The notes under the pieces are model-generated. The model was not told the DNA's origin. It ran no database searches and saw only the letters and a list, made by a program, of their open reading frames with translations. From an uncultured Lachnospiraceae bacterium (GTDB lineage: Bacteria > Bacillota > Clostridia > Lachnospirales > Lachnospiraceae): 24,318 nucleotides of DNA. The translations under genes and the position numbers were made by a program. The stretch is from the NCBI GenBank assembly GCA_910586755.1, contig CAJUJM010000040.1:1-24318 (forward strand), given 5' to 3'. This document shows, in pieces, positions 6,108 to 14,636 of the stretch (position 1 is the first letter of the stretch; every line of letters starts with the position of its first letter).

Positions 6108-7217
6108 ATGAGAAAATTTTGGAAGAAATCTATTAAGAGAACAGCTGGTATTTTGCTGGCAGGAGCCCTGACGGTCTCTATCCTGTCAGGCTGTGGATAT
6201 AACAGCCAACCGTTTATCTCCACTGAGGCAGAAACGTCTTCAGCCCAGAGCACAGAAGAGGAGACGCCAGAAGAGGAGATACTTTCTCACGGAGGTCCGA
6301 TTACCGTAACCGATCAGATTGGAAGGGAAGTAACCCTGGATGCTCCGGCGGAGAAGCTGGTTTCTTCTTATTACATTTCCACCGCCCTCTTGATTGCCCT
6401 GGGATGTGAAGACAATCTGGTTGGTATTGAGATGAAGGGAGACACCAGAGAGCTTTACCGTCTGGCTGCTCCAAAACTTCTGGAGCTTCCGGCAGTGGGA
6501 TCCGGCAAAGGCATCAACGTAGAAGAGACTGCCGCGTTGGAGCCGGATGTGGTGATTATCCCTAAGCGTCTGGAGGAGAGTGTGGAGAGCTTTGAGGCTT
6601 TAGGAATTCCGGTTATCGTGGTAAATCCCGAGACTCAGGAAGAGTTCGAGACCTGTATCGATTTGCTGGCCCGGATTACCGGCACAGAGGAGACAGGAGA
6701 GGAGCTTCTGACTTATTATCATGAGAAGATGGAGTTTGCCAGAGAGCTTACCAGGGGCGCAGACAAGCCCAGAGTCTATTTATCCTCTGGTTCCGATTAT
6801 TTAAGCGCCTGCACGTCCAGTATGTATCAAAATGATCTCATTGCCATGGCAGGGGGAAGGAACGTTTCAGAAGAATTGACAGACGGCTACTGGACTGCCG
6901 TCTCCGCCGAGCAGCTTGCCGCCTGGAATCCGGAGTATATTTTTGGCGTCAGCTATGCAGAGTATGGTCTGGAAAGCTTTACCGATAATGAGGCGTTTAC
7001 CCAGGTGGAGGCGGTAAAAAACGGCAAAGTATTCACCTTTCCGTCTAAGATCGAGGCCTGGGATTATCCTGCGCCGTCCTCTGTATTAGGCGTATTGTGG
7101 CTTACCAGTACTCTCCACCCGGACTTATATCCGGCGGAGGAATATAAGAAAGAAGCAACGGAATTTTACCGGAGATTCTTTGACATTCAGGTATCAGATG
7201 AGGCCCTGGGCCTTTAA
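6108..7217 (+). CDS. ABC importer substrate-binding lipoprotein (PF01497 type)
   Basis: 369 aa. The lipoprotein signal runs from MRKFWKKSIKR through a hydrophobic core to the lipobox ILSGC, with the acylated Cys near residue 29. A short Ser/Glu-rich linker precedes the two-lobed periplasmic-binding fold of the BtuF/FepB class: VTDQIGREVTLDAPAEKLVS opens lobe 1, LEPDVVIIPKR is the typical lobe strand, a long connecting helix follows, and lobe 2 contains AWNPEYIFGVSY and KVFTFPSKIEAWDYPAPSS. GGAG lies 11 bases before the ATG. It starts 35 bases after the permease and is followed by its membrane and ATPase partners. Family members bind haem, siderophores, cobalamin, molybdate or tungstate; the downstream molybdenum enzyme favours an oxyanion, as with the MolBCA importer. 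This assignment is inferred. Confidence 0.88.
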   Translation: MRKFWKKSIKRTAGILLAGALTVSILSGCGYNSQPFISTEAETSSAQSTEEETPEEEILSHGGPITVTDQIGREVTLDAPAEKLVSSYYISTALLIALGCEDNLVGIEMKGDTRELYRLAAPKLLELPAVGSGKGINVEETAALEPDVVIIPKRLEESVESFEALGIPVIVVNPETQEEFETCIDLLARITGTEETGEELLTYYHEKMEFARELTRGADKPRVYLSSGSDYLSACTSSMYQNDLIAMAGGRNVSEELTDGYWTAVSAEQLAAWNPEYIFGVSYAEYGLESFTDNEAFTQVEAVKNGKVFTFPSKIEAWDYPAPSSVLGVLWLTSTLHPDLYPAEEYKKEATEFYRRFFDIQVSDEALGL

Positions 7218-7272
7218 GTAACCCCTTATGGGCCCGGCGGCGGACGCACGAATAAAAGAGGGAAAGAAGAAA

Positions 7273-8259
7273 ATGAAACAGAAAAAGTTCTGGGCTTTGG
7301 CCGGAATCTTGCTTAGCGTCATGGCGCTGTCCGCTTGTGTGGGCAGATATCCTCTGACTTTACAGGACCTTTGGGCAATTTTTACAGGGACTGAGAAGGG
7401 AATGGGGCAGCGGGTGCTTTTGCAGATCCGGCTGCCCAGGACTTTTTTGGTGCTGTTTTGCGGGGCGGCTCTGTCGGCTTCCGGAATGATCTATCAGCAC
7501 ATTTTTCGCAATCCGCTGGTTTCCCCGGATGTATTGGGAGTTACCAGCGGGGCGTCAGCAGGGGCGGCTTTGGCCATTTTGTTTGGGGGAACGGCTCAGA
7601 TAATCGGGAGCTTTGCCTTTGGAGGGGGGATTTTAGCAGTTTTATTTACCATGGCGCTGGCCAGGGCGGTAGGAGGGCAGCCCAAAGTATCCCTGCTGAT
7701 TTCAGGAATTGTTACCGGAGCCATGTCAGGAGCTTTTTTGATGATTATGAAATATACGGCAGATCCAATGAATCAGCTTCCTTCTATAGATTACTGGCTT
7801 ATGGGAAGCTTTCACACCGCGGATTGGAAGGACGTAAAATTAACGGTTCCGGCTGTCTGCTTGTCAATCATTATTTTACGGGCCATGGGCTGGAAGCTGG
7901 AGATCCTGGCTCTGGGAGATGAGGAAGCCAAAACCCTGGGTCTTTCAGTGGAAAGAGTGCGGATCGGAGCAACCCTGTTGGCAACTCTGCTGACGGCAGC
8001 TGTGGTTTCTGTGGCCGGTACAGTTTCCTGGGTGGGACTGATTGTTCCCCATCTGATCCGCCAGATCTGGGGAGGGGATTTGAGGGAAAGTTTTGTCCCC
8101 TGCATATTGGGAGGCGCTGCCTTTCTCCTTATAGCGGATCTGACAGCCAGATCTCTGATAACGTCTGAGATTCCCGTCAGCATCCTGACCTCCCTTTCCG
8201 GCGCTGTATTGCTTACAGCCCTTCTGATCCGTTCACAAAGAAAGGGGGGATGGCTGTGA
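7273..8259 (+). CDS. FecCD/BtuC-family ABC importer permease
   Basis: 328 aa, about nine or ten membrane helices, normal for this family. Marks include the N-terminal VGRYPLTLQDLWAIF, QIRLPRTFLVLFCGAALSAS, YQHIFRNPLVSPDVLGVTSG (the conserved RNPLA-P--LG region) with the ASAGAALAI helix, and near the end GTVSWVGLIVPHLIR (the coupling-helix region). I chose the ATG at 7273, with AGAGGG 10 bases upstream, over the in-frame ATG at 7228, whose extra residues are polar and have no ribosome site. It forms the membrane pore for the preceding lipoprotein and the following ATPase; its last codons overlap the ATPase start, implying translational coupling. Confidence 0.92.
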   Translation: MKQKKFWALAGILLSVMALSACVGRYPLTLQDLWAIFTGTEKGMGQRVLLQIRLPRTFLVLFCGAALSASGMIYQHIFRNPLVSPDVLGVTSGASAGAALAILFGGTAQIIGSFAFGGGILAVLFTMALARAVGGQPKVSLLISGIVTGAMSGAFLMIMKYTADPMNQLPSIDYWLMGSFHTADWKDVKLTVPAVCLSIIILRAMGWKLEILALGDEEAKTLGLSVERVRIGATLLATLLTAAVVSVAGTVSWVGLIVPHLIRQIWGGDLRESFVPCILGGAAFLLIADLTARSLITSEIPVSILTSLSGAVLLTALLIRSQRKGGWL

Positions 8260-9047
8260 AATTGGAAGTAACAAACCTTTCCCTCAGCTTATCCGGAACA
8301 GAGATTTTAGACGGAATTCATTTTTCTGCGGAAAATGCTATGACTGTAATTCTGGGAGAAAATGGCGCTGGCAAAACTACCCTGTTAAAAACCATTGCCG
8401 GTCTTTATAATCCGGACAGAGGCGGGGTTTTTTTAGAAGGAAGGAACCTTGAGAAGCTTACTTACAGACAGAGGGCCAGACTTTTTTCCTATGTCCCCCA
8501 GGAGTGCCAGGCAGCCGGGCACAGGGTGCTGGACTTTGTGGTTATGGGGAGAAACCCTTATTTGAAATTCTGGCAGATGCCTGGCAGGAGAGAATATGCA
8601 GCCGGGCAGGCTGCCTTAAGAGAATTAGGAATCGGCCATCTGACGGATCGATCTATGGATCATTTAAGCGGCGGCGAGCGCCGTCTCTGCTATCTGGCCC
8701 GGGCGCAGGTTCAGGAGGCGGACTGGATGATTTTAGATGAGCCGGAAAGCGGGCTGGATTTTGGCCGCCGCCATGAATTTTTTATTCAGTTAAAGGAATA
8801 TCTGAAAAAAAATAAAAAACATGCTATAATGAGCGTACATGACCCGGCTCTGGCAGATACGTATGGAGACGGGATCCTGTTTATGAAAAAAGGGCGGTTG
8901 ATTTCCTTTATCCATAGACAGGAAAAGGATTACGAAGAACAGATGGCAGAAAGCTTAAAACAGCTGTATGGGCCTGGCGCCGGTTTGATTCGGGAGGGGA
9001 AATATCGGGCTGTTATCTGGAGAGGAGAAAGAGATGCTGACCATTGA
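8256..9047 (+). CDS. ABC importer ATPase (FecE/BtuD type)
   Basis: 263 aa from the GTG at 8256 (265 from the ATG at 8250). The GTG is preferred because AAAGGGGGG ends 6 bases before it and it overlaps the permease stop as GTGA; the ATG sits directly against the purine run. Walker A is GENGAGKTT (about residues 34-42), the Q-loop YVPQE, the signature LSGGERR, Walker B DWMILDEPESGLDF and the H-loop MSVHDPAL. It powers the FecCD-type permease. The C-terminus overlaps the FAD-subunit gene by 14 bases, tying the importer to the molybdenum hydroxylase in one transcript. Confidence 0.93.
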   Translation: MKLEVTNLSLSLSGTEILDGIHFSAENAMTVILGENGAGKTTLLKTIAGLYNPDRGGVFLEGRNLEKLTYRQRARLFSYVPQECQAAGHRVLDFVVMGRNPYLKFWQMPGRREYAAGQAALRELGIGHLTDRSMDHLSGGERRLCYLARAQVQEADWMILDEPESGLDFGRRHEFFIQLKEYLKKNKKHAIMSVHDPALADTYGDGILFMKKGRLISFIHRQEKDYEEQMAESLKQLYGPGAGLIREGKYRAVIWRGERDADH

Positions 9048-9828
9048 GAACTATGTAAAGGCAGGCAGTTTAGAAGAGGCTTATGAGCGGAATCAGAAAA
9101 AAGCCAACCGCATTATCGGCGGCATGCTATGGTTAAAAATGAGCCGGATGCGGGTGCAGACAGCCATTGATTTATCTGGCCTGGGCCTGACTTCTATTGA
9201 AGAGGATGACAGGGAATTTTCCATGGGAGCTATGGTAACGTTAAGACAGCTGGAGACCCATGCCGGGCTTTTGGATTATACAGAAGGCAGTATGAAGGAG
9301 AGTCTGCGCCGCATTGTAGGAGTTCAATTTCGCAATCTGGCAACTCTGGGAGGAAGTATTTTCGGACGGTTTGGATTTTCCGACGTGCTCACCGAATTTC
9401 TGGCCTTAGGGGCAGAGGTGGAACTTTATAAGGCAGGCCGAATGACCTTGGAAGAATTTTCTAAAATGCCTGCGGATCGGGATATTTTAGTCCGGGTGAT
9501 TCTGCCTAAAAAAGCGGAGAAAAGCGTATATATGTCCCTTCGCAATACCAGCACTGACTTTCCGGTATTAACCTGCGGCGTGTCAAAAACCTCTGACGGA
9601 ACCGTCCGGGCGGCCATTGGGGCAAGACCGGGCCGGGCTGTGGTGGTGGGGGATACAGAAGGGATATTAAAGAACGGGATTACAGAAGAGACAGCCAAAG
9701 CTTTTGGAGAGTATGTTTCCGGTCAGATTGTCACCGGATCCAATATGCGGGCCGGGGCTGAGTATCGAAAACGCCTGGTAGAGGTATTGACCAGGCGGTG
9801 TATTCTGAAAATAGGGGGTGAGCAGTGA
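9034..9828 (+). CDS. Xanthine dehydrogenase-family FAD-binding subunit
   Basis: 264 aa, equal to the stand-alone FAD subunits (CoxM/XdhB class) that carry electrons from the iron-sulfur subunit to NAD or another acceptor. The FAD_binding_5 domain occupies about residues 1-165, with the flavin-contact stretch IIGGMLWLKM where other members have a VLAGGTDL-like sequence, LSGLGLTSIEED, and FRNLATLGGSIFGRFGFSDV (the -N-AT-GGN/S- motif). The C-terminal domain follows from about 165. AGGAG precedes the ATG. The start overlaps the ATPase gene, and the stop codon overlaps the start of the 2Fe-2S gene (TGATG), so the three enzyme subunits are translationally coupled. Confidence 0.93.
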   Translation: MLTIENYVKAGSLEEAYERNQKKANRIIGGMLWLKMSRMRVQTAIDLSGLGLTSIEEDDREFSMGAMVTLRQLETHAGLLDYTEGSMKESLRRIVGVQFRNLATLGGSIFGRFGFSDVLTEFLALGAEVELYKAGRMTLEEFSKMPADRDILVRVILPKKAEKSVYMSLRNTSTDFPVLTCGVSKTSDGTVRAAIGARPGRAVVVGDTEGILKNGITEETAKAFGEYVSGQIVTGSNMRAGAEYRKRLVEVLTRRCILKIGGEQ

Positions 9829-10292
9829 TGAAGATTGCCGTTACGGTAAATGGAAAGCGGATAGAAGAAGATGTGGCCTGCGATCTGCTGCTTGTGGATT
9901 TCCTTCGCGCTCACGGCTGCTACAGCGTAAAGCAGGGCTGTGAGACCTCAGGCTGCGGCCTGTGCACGGTAATATTAAACGGAGATCCGGTGCTTTCCTG
10001 TTCCATTCTGGCAGTGCGGGCGGACGGCTGTAAGGTGGAAACGTTAGAGGGATTAAAGGAGGAGGCAGCCCAGTTTGGCGCCTTTATTGCGGATCAGGGG
10101 GCAGAGCAGTGTGGATTCTGTAATCCGGGGCTGATGATGAACGCTATCGCCCTGTTCCGGGAGTATCCGGATCCGGACGAGGAAACCATCCGGGAATACC
10201 TGGCAGGGAATCTTTGCCGCTGCTCCGGCTATGAGGGCCAGCTTCGGGGAATCCAGGCATTTTTACAGTGGAAAAAGGAGGGACAGCCATGA
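9828..10292 (+). CDS. Xanthine dehydrogenase-family 2Fe-2S subunit
   Basis: 154 aa. Two [2Fe-2S] clusters are fully specified: the plant-type cluster by Cys38, Cys43, Cys46 and Cys58 (GCETSGCGLC...SC) and the second by Cys95, Cys98, Cys130 and Cys132 (QCGFCNPG and NLCRCSGY). This is the small subunit (CoxS/XdhC class) linking the molybdenum centre with FAD. The ATG at 9828 shares its A with the previous stop and has AGGGGGTG 7 bases upstream; a GTG one codon earlier is less likely. It overlaps the large subunit by ATGA. Confidence 0.95.
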   Translation: MKIAVTVNGKRIEEDVACDLLLVDFLRAHGCYSVKQGCETSGCGLCTVILNGDPVLSCSILAVRADGCKVETLEGLKEEAAQFGAFIADQGAEQCGFCNPGLMMNAIALFREYPDPDEETIREYLAGNLCRCSGYEGQLRGIQAFLQWKKEGQP

Positions 10293-12583
10293 ATTTAAAA
10301 GCAGTCAGCAAGCCAATCCGCAAAAAAGATGCCATGGCTCTGATAACAGGACAGCCGGTTTTTATGGATGATATGATTCCGGGAAATTGTCTGATTGTGA
10401 AAGTATTAAGAAGTCCTCACGCTAATGCCATAATTGAAGACATTGACATTGATAAAGCCCTTAAGGCGCCTGGGATTGAAGCCATTTACACCTGGAAAGA
10501 TGTTCCGGACAAGCGGTTTACCATGGCCGGGCAGACTTACCCGGAGCCAAGCCCCTATGATCGCCTGATTTTAGACCGGCATGTGCGGTATGTGGGAGAT
10601 CCGGTGGCCATTGTGGCGGGGGATACGGAAAAAGCCGTGGAGCGGGCGCTGAAAATGATTCAGGTGCGGTATACGGTGCTGGAACCCTTACTGGATTTTC
10701 GGACCGCTAAGGATCATACAATCCTGGTACATCCGGAGGAAAACTGGCAGTCTTTATGTCCGGTGGGAGCAGACAATAAGCGGAATTTGTGCGCCAGCCA
10801 GGTGAGCGGCCATGGGGATGTAGAACAGGTGCTGTCCCAGTGTGATGTGGTAGTGGATCAAACCTATCATACCAAGGCCTGCCAGCAGGCTATGATGGAG
10901 ACCTTCCGGACTTATTGTTCCATTGACCAGTATGGGCGGTTGAATATTTTAAGCTCCACTCAGATTGTGTTCCATGTGCGTCGGATTATTTCTAATGCAC
11001 TGGGGATTCCAAAATCCCGGATTCGGGTGGCAAAGCCCAGAATCGGAGGCGGATTCGGAGCCAAGCAGACGGTGGTTGCTGAGATTTTTCCGGCCTTTGT
11101 TACCTGGAAAACAGGAAAGCCTTCTAAAATGATTTTTACCCGGGAAGAAAGTCAGACTGCGTCCAGCCCCCGCCATGAGATGGAGATTCATGTAAGGGTA
11201 GGGGCAATGAAGGACGGTCGGATTCGGGCAGTGGATCTGTATACCTTATCCAATACCGGAGCTTACGGTGAACACGGCCCTACAACGGTAGGGCTTTCCG
11301 GCCATAAATCCATTCCTCTGTATGGCCTGGTGGAAGCCCATCGGTTTGCCTATGACGTGGTTTACAGCAATGTCATGTCAGCAGGAGCTTACCGGGGCTA
11401 CGGGGCGACGCAAGGGATCTTTGCCCTGGAATCTGCAGTCAATGAGCTGGCCGCCAAACTTTCCATAGACCCGGTAAAACTGCGTATGATGAATATGGTA
11501 AGGGAAGGACAGGCGATGCCTGCCTATTACGGGGAGACGGCAACCAGCTGTGCGTTAAACCGCTGCATGGATCGGGCCAGGAAGATGATTGGCTGGGATG
11601 AAAAATATCCATGCCGGGATTTGGGAAATGGAAAAGTCCGCAGTGTAGGGGTTGCTATGGCCATGCAGGGATCCGGCATCTCCGGCGTGGACGTGGGTTC
11701 CGCCACGATTAAGATGAATGAGGAAGGTTACTACACCTTATCCATCGGCGCTGCCGACATGGGAACAGGCTGTGATACGATCTTGGCACAGATGGCGGCA
11801 GAGTGTATGGAGTGTTCCGTGGACAATATCGCTGTTCTTGGGGCAGACACCGATTCCTCTCCTTATGATTCCGGATCCTATGCCTCCAGTACCACCTACG
11901 TAACCGGAAAGGCAGTGGAGAAGGCATGCCGGAAACTAAAGGATCAGATTGTGGCAATCGGCGCGGAGCTGTTAAATGCGGCCCCGGAGGAAGTCCAGTT
12001 TGAGGGAGGCGGAGTCCGCCGCCTGTCAGACGGAAAGCTGGCCAGCCTTCAGGAGATTGGAACCAAAAGCATGTGCGGAAATAACCAGCCGTTGACCGTC
12101 ACCGAGAGCAATAGTTCCCCTGCATCTCCGCCTCCTTTTATGGCAGGTATGGTGGAAATTGAACTGGACAAGGAGACCGGCCACGTGGAGATCGTAGACT
12201 ATGCGGCGGTGGTGGACTGCGGAACCGTGGTAAACCCCAATCTGGCCAGAGTACAGACCGAGGGCGGACTGGCCCAGGGGATTGGCATGGCCCTTTATGA
12301 GAATGTTCAATATAACGAGAGAGGACGCCTGTACGAAAATTCCCTGATGCAGTACAAAATCCCCACCCGGCTGGATGTGGGGAAGCTTCGGGTAGAGTTT
12401 GAGAGCAGCTATGAGCCTACAGGCCCCTTTGGCGCCAAGTCTATCGGCGAAATTGTAATCAATACCCCGGCTCCGGCCCTGGCTCACGCTATCTACAACG
12501 CTACGGGCAAATGGTTCAGGGAACTTCCCATTACCCCGGAGAAAATTGTCATGGGAGATAAGGACGGAAAGATTTTGTCATGA
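10289..12583 (+). CDS. Xanthine dehydrogenase-family molybdenum-binding subunit
   Basis: 764 aa, standard for large subunits of the xanthine dehydrogenase/aldehyde oxidase family, which hydroxylate N-heterocycles such as purines with a molybdopterin cofactor. The domain order is Ald_Xan_dh_C from about residue 15 (RKKDAMALITGQPVFMDDM, LRSPHANA) and then the Mo domains. Key motifs are PRIGGGFGAKQ, TREESQTASSPRHEM, AGAYRGYGATQG, GAADMGTGCDT, and the catalytic-Glu region FGAKSIGEIVINTP near the C-terminus. AGGAGG lies 7 bases before the ATG at 10289. Position after a purine permease suggests xanthine or hypoxanthine as substrate; whether the enzyme needs a selenium-modified cofactor cannot be read from the sequence. 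Confidence 0.95.
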   Translation: MNLKAVSKPIRKKDAMALITGQPVFMDDMIPGNCLIVKVLRSPHANAIIEDIDIDKALKAPGIEAIYTWKDVPDKRFTMAGQTYPEPSPYDRLILDRHVRYVGDPVAIVAGDTEKAVERALKMIQVRYTVLEPLLDFRTAKDHTILVHPEENWQSLCPVGADNKRNLCASQVSGHGDVEQVLSQCDVVVDQTYHTKACQQAMMETFRTYCSIDQYGRLNILSSTQIVFHVRRIISNALGIPKSRIRVAKPRIGGGFGAKQTVVAEIFPAFVTWKTGKPSKMIFTREESQTASSPRHEMEIHVRVGAMKDGRIRAVDLYTLSNTGAYGEHGPTTVGLSGHKSIPLYGLVEAHRFAYDVVYSNVMSAGAYRGYGATQGIFALESAVNELAAKLSIDPVKLRMMNMVREGQAMPAYYGETATSCALNRCMDRARKMIGWDEKYPCRDLGNGKVRSVGVAMAMQGSGISGVDVGSATIKMNEEGYYTLSIGAADMGTGCDTILAQMAAECMECSVDNIAVLGADTDSSPYDSGSYASSTTYVTGKAVEKACRKLKDQIVAIGAELLNAAPEEVQFEGGGVRRLSDGKLASLQEIGTKSMCGNNQPLTVTESNSSPASPPPFMAGMVEIELDKETGHVEIVDYAAVVDCGTVVNPNLARVQTEGGLAQGIGMALYENVQYNERGRLYENSLMQYKIPTRLDVGKLRVEFESSYEPTGPFGAKSIGEIVINTPAPALAHAIYNATGKWFRELPITPEKIVMGDKDGKILS

Positions 12584-13203
12584 TATATATAATCTTACTG
12601 GCGGCTGGAAACAGCCGCCGTTTTCAGAGGGAAGGTTCCCCCAGGCCTGTTAACAAGCTGCTGTATCCTTTTTCCGGAAAGCCTTTGTTTCTTCACAGCT
12701 TTGAGAGATGGCGGCAGGCGGCGGACATGGCAGGGGACTGTCGGGTTCTGGCTGTTTCCAGGGAACCGAAGATTTTAGAGGCCGCCGGGGGACTGGGATT
12801 CTCCCCCATAGAAAGCCCGGACAGCGAAAAAGGGATTTCCTATTCGATTCGGGCAGGAATAGAGGGTGCGGCTTTCGGGAAGGCAGACAATTTTCATCCA
12901 TCTGATCGCCTGGTATTCTCTGTTTCTGACCAGCCTTTTTTAGAAGTCCGTACTCTCAACGCCTTTTTAAAAGAAGCAAAAGAAAACCGGTATACCTGCC
13001 TGACCTGGAAAGGGGAGTGGTATAATCCCGTATCTTTTCCGCCGGAGGCAGTTTGGGAGCTTTTGGAATTAAGGGGGGATCAGGGAGGAAAGAAGGTTTT
13101 GAGAAACCATCAGAAGGAACTGAGACAGGTGGAAGCCTGGCGGGAGGAAGAGATAAAAGACGTAGATTTTCCTAAAGATATGGACGTTCTAGGGGGAAAG
13201 TGA
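12580..13203 (+). CDS. MocA-like molybdenum cofactor cytidylyltransferase
   Basis: 207 aa, NTP_transf_3 fold. The N-terminal LLAAGNSRRF followed by a Lys (PVNKLL) is the nucleotide-binding loop, SVSDQPFL is the metal/substrate motif, and NPVSFPPEAVWELLELRGDQ with GGKKVL is the closing motif of the MocA/MobA-like cytidylyltransferases. These enzymes convert molybdopterin cofactor to the cytosine dinucleotide form used by xanthine dehydrogenase-family enzymes. It overlaps the large-subunit stop by 4 bases (ATGA) and is the last gene of the operon, a common place for the cofactor maturase of the enzyme just upstream. A related selenium-dependent molybdenum hydroxylase maturation role is possible. 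Confidence 0.85.
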   Translation: MIYIILLAAGNSRRFQREGSPRPVNKLLYPFSGKPLFLHSFERWRQAADMAGDCRVLAVSREPKILEAAGGLGFSPIESPDSEKGISYSIRAGIEGAAFGKADNFHPSDRLVFSVSDQPFLEVRTLNAFLKEAKENRYTCLTWKGEWYNPVSFPPEAVWELLELRGDQGGKKVLRNHQKELRQVEAWREEEIKDVDFPKDMDVLGGK

Positions 13204-13209
13204 TATAAT
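13181..13209 (+). promoter_or_regulatory. Candidate promoter for the secreted Cys/His protein
   Basis: TGGACG (13181-13186), 17 bases, then an extended -10 TGA-TATAAT (13204-13209), overlapping the 3' end of the preceding gene. Confidence 0.5.
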
Positions 13210-13240
13210 AACACCATCATAAAATAAGTTCTGACCAACT

Positions 13241-13267
13241 GGCATGTGACGTGTTGCGGCGCATGCC
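13241..13267 (+). repeat. Leader hairpin before the secreted protein gene
   Basis: GGCATG (13241-13246) pairs with CATGCC (13262-13267), extendable by flanking and inner wobble pairs. It sits in the presumed 5' leader 10 bases before the ribosome site and lacks a T tract. It may stabilise the mRNA or mark an attenuator. Confidence 0.4.
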
Positions 13268-13293
13268 GGTACAACTGAAAGGAGGAGAAGATT

Positions 13294-13659
13294 ATGACAA
13301 AATTGTGGGCAAGGCTTGCAGGCGGACGAAAAGTTGCCGCTCTGATGGCCGGGATTGTGTTGTTTAGCATTCTACCTGCCGGAGGGATAACGGCAGAGGC
13401 TCACGGGAGAGGCCATGGCGGCTGCCATGGGGGAGGACATCATTACCAGGAAAATCAGCGTTATTATAGATCCGCGGAAGTAAAGCCGGCCACGGATACC
13501 ACGGACTGGGAGGACTGGATTTGCCCCAGAGAGGATTGTCCTTACTTAGTGGAAGGTTTTAACTGCCACGAAGCATTTTCAGCAGGCTGCAGCGCTGCGC
13601 CGGAGGATTGCTCCTGCTATTACCACCACTGCATTGGAGGAGGATGCGGGGTTTCCTGA
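13294..13659 (+). CDS. Secreted Cys- and His-rich small protein, unknown function
   Basis: 121 aa with a clear signal peptide: basic start (KLWARLAGGRK), hydrophobic core and an AEA cleavage motif at residues 34-36. The mature 85 residues hold nine Cys and eight His: HGRGHGGCHGGGHH at the new N-terminus, then WICPREDCPY, GFNCHEAF, AGCSAA, EDCSCYYHHC and GGGCG. Such density suggests transition-metal binding, a disulfide-knotted fold or both; I recognise no family. AGGAGGAG precedes the ATG. It lies between the cofactor gene mocA and a HAD phosphatase with its own likely promoter and hairpin leader, so a link to the molybdenum operon is possible but unproven. Confidence 0.75.
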   Translation: MTKLWARLAGGRKVAALMAGIVLFSILPAGGITAEAHGRGHGGCHGGGHHYQENQRYYRSAEVKPATDTTDWEDWICPREDCPYLVEGFNCHEAFSAGCSAAPEDCSCYYHHCIGGGCGVS

Positions 13660-13691
13660 AAAGCACAAGACCAATTTACGGAGAGACACTT

Positions 13692-14507
13692 ATGACCAAA
13701 CCAATCATCAGCTTTGATTTAGATCAGACACTTTTAGACCACGCCACCTTTTCCATACCAGACAGCGCCATGTATTCCCTGGAAAAACTGCGGGAGAAGT
13801 TTACTATCGTGCTGGGAACCGGCCGGGATATGGATAATCATTACAGCCGTCCGTTTAAAGACATTGTAAAACCGGACGCCATTATTCATCTAAACGGTAC
13901 GAAAATTACCGTTGGCGACCAGCTTTTCTTCGAGCATTTTATGGATAAAGAGCTTTTGAGAAACGTACTGTCCTACGGGGAAAGGATGGGCTACTGCATC
14001 GGTGTTACTATTGGGGATGTGGATTATTATATCAACCCGGATCGGGTGCGGCAGCTGGATATCCGGCGCTGGGGAGAATGTATGAGGCAGTTTCGGGATC
14101 CCTGGGAGCTGATGGACCAGCCGATTCATACCCTTTCATATATGGGAGAGGAAGCCGGGGCAAAGGATATGGAGAATCAATTTCCTCAGCTGAAGTTTCC
14201 CATGTTTGCCGGTAAGATGGGGGCGGATGTGGTGGAAAAGCAGGCTTCCAAAGCAGAAGGACTAAAGCGCCTCTGCCGTCATTACCAGGTAGAGCCGCAG
14301 GACGCCATAGCCATTGGAGACAGTATGAATGACTATGAGATTCTTCAGACCGCCGGTCTGGGAATCGCTATGGGCAATGCAGTAGAAGAATTAAAAGAGA
14401 TTGCTGATTATGTTACAGCAGATATTGGAGAAGATGGGATTTATAAGGCCTGCCGGCATTTTGGATGGATTCCGGCAGGGCCTTTTGAGTCCGGACTTTT
14501 ACAATAA
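13692..14507 (+). CDS. Cof-type HAD-superfamily phosphatase
   Basis: 271 aa, the length of Cof/YbiV-like HAD hydrolases (C2B cap), which dephosphorylate sugar phosphates, nucleotides or cofactors. Motif I is SFDLDQTLLD with nucleophile Asp9 and Asp11; motif II LGTGRD; the motif III Lys lies near KQASKAEGLKRL; motif IV is AIGDSMNDYEIL. The cap domain lies between about 85 and 185. The ATG at 13692 has GGAG 8 bases upstream; the longer frame overlaps the preceding gene without a ribosome site. It starts 32 bases after the secreted protein gene and may be co-transcribed. The substrate cannot be told from sequence. Confidence 0.88.
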   Translation: MTKPIISFDLDQTLLDHATFSIPDSAMYSLEKLREKFTIVLGTGRDMDNHYSRPFKDIVKPDAIIHLNGTKITVGDQLFFEHFMDKELLRNVLSYGERMGYCIGVTIGDVDYYINPDRVRQLDIRRWGECMRQFRDPWELMDQPIHTLSYMGEEAGAKDMENQFPQLKFPMFAGKMGADVVEKQASKAEGLKRLCRHYQVEPQDAIAIGDSMNDYEILQTAGLGIAMGNAVEELKEIADYVTADIGEDGIYKACRHFGWIPAGPFESGLLQ

Positions 14508-14583
14508 ACCTTCATGCGCCCGGCAGCGGATGAATCACCGCGCATAAAAGTTTGGAGGGCGCATTTGGCATACCTGAATGCAT

Positions 14584-14607
14584 GCCGCTTATGGGCGGCG
14601 GGCTTTT
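14584..14607 (+). terminator. Weak terminator-like hairpin after the HAD gene
   Basis: GCCGC (14584-14588) pairs with GCGGC (14595-14599) over a 6-base loop, followed by GGGCTTTT. It is GC-rich but the T run is short and offset. Confidence 0.35.
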
Positions 14608-14636
14608 ATAGAAAATAAGTAAAAAGGGGAAATCAA

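Noticed and set aside
7221..7262. Intergenic CCCGGC(G/A)GCGGA motif shared with 14517-14532
   Set aside because: The similarity is about 14 bases with mismatches in two GC-rich gaps; too little to call a repeat family from this window.
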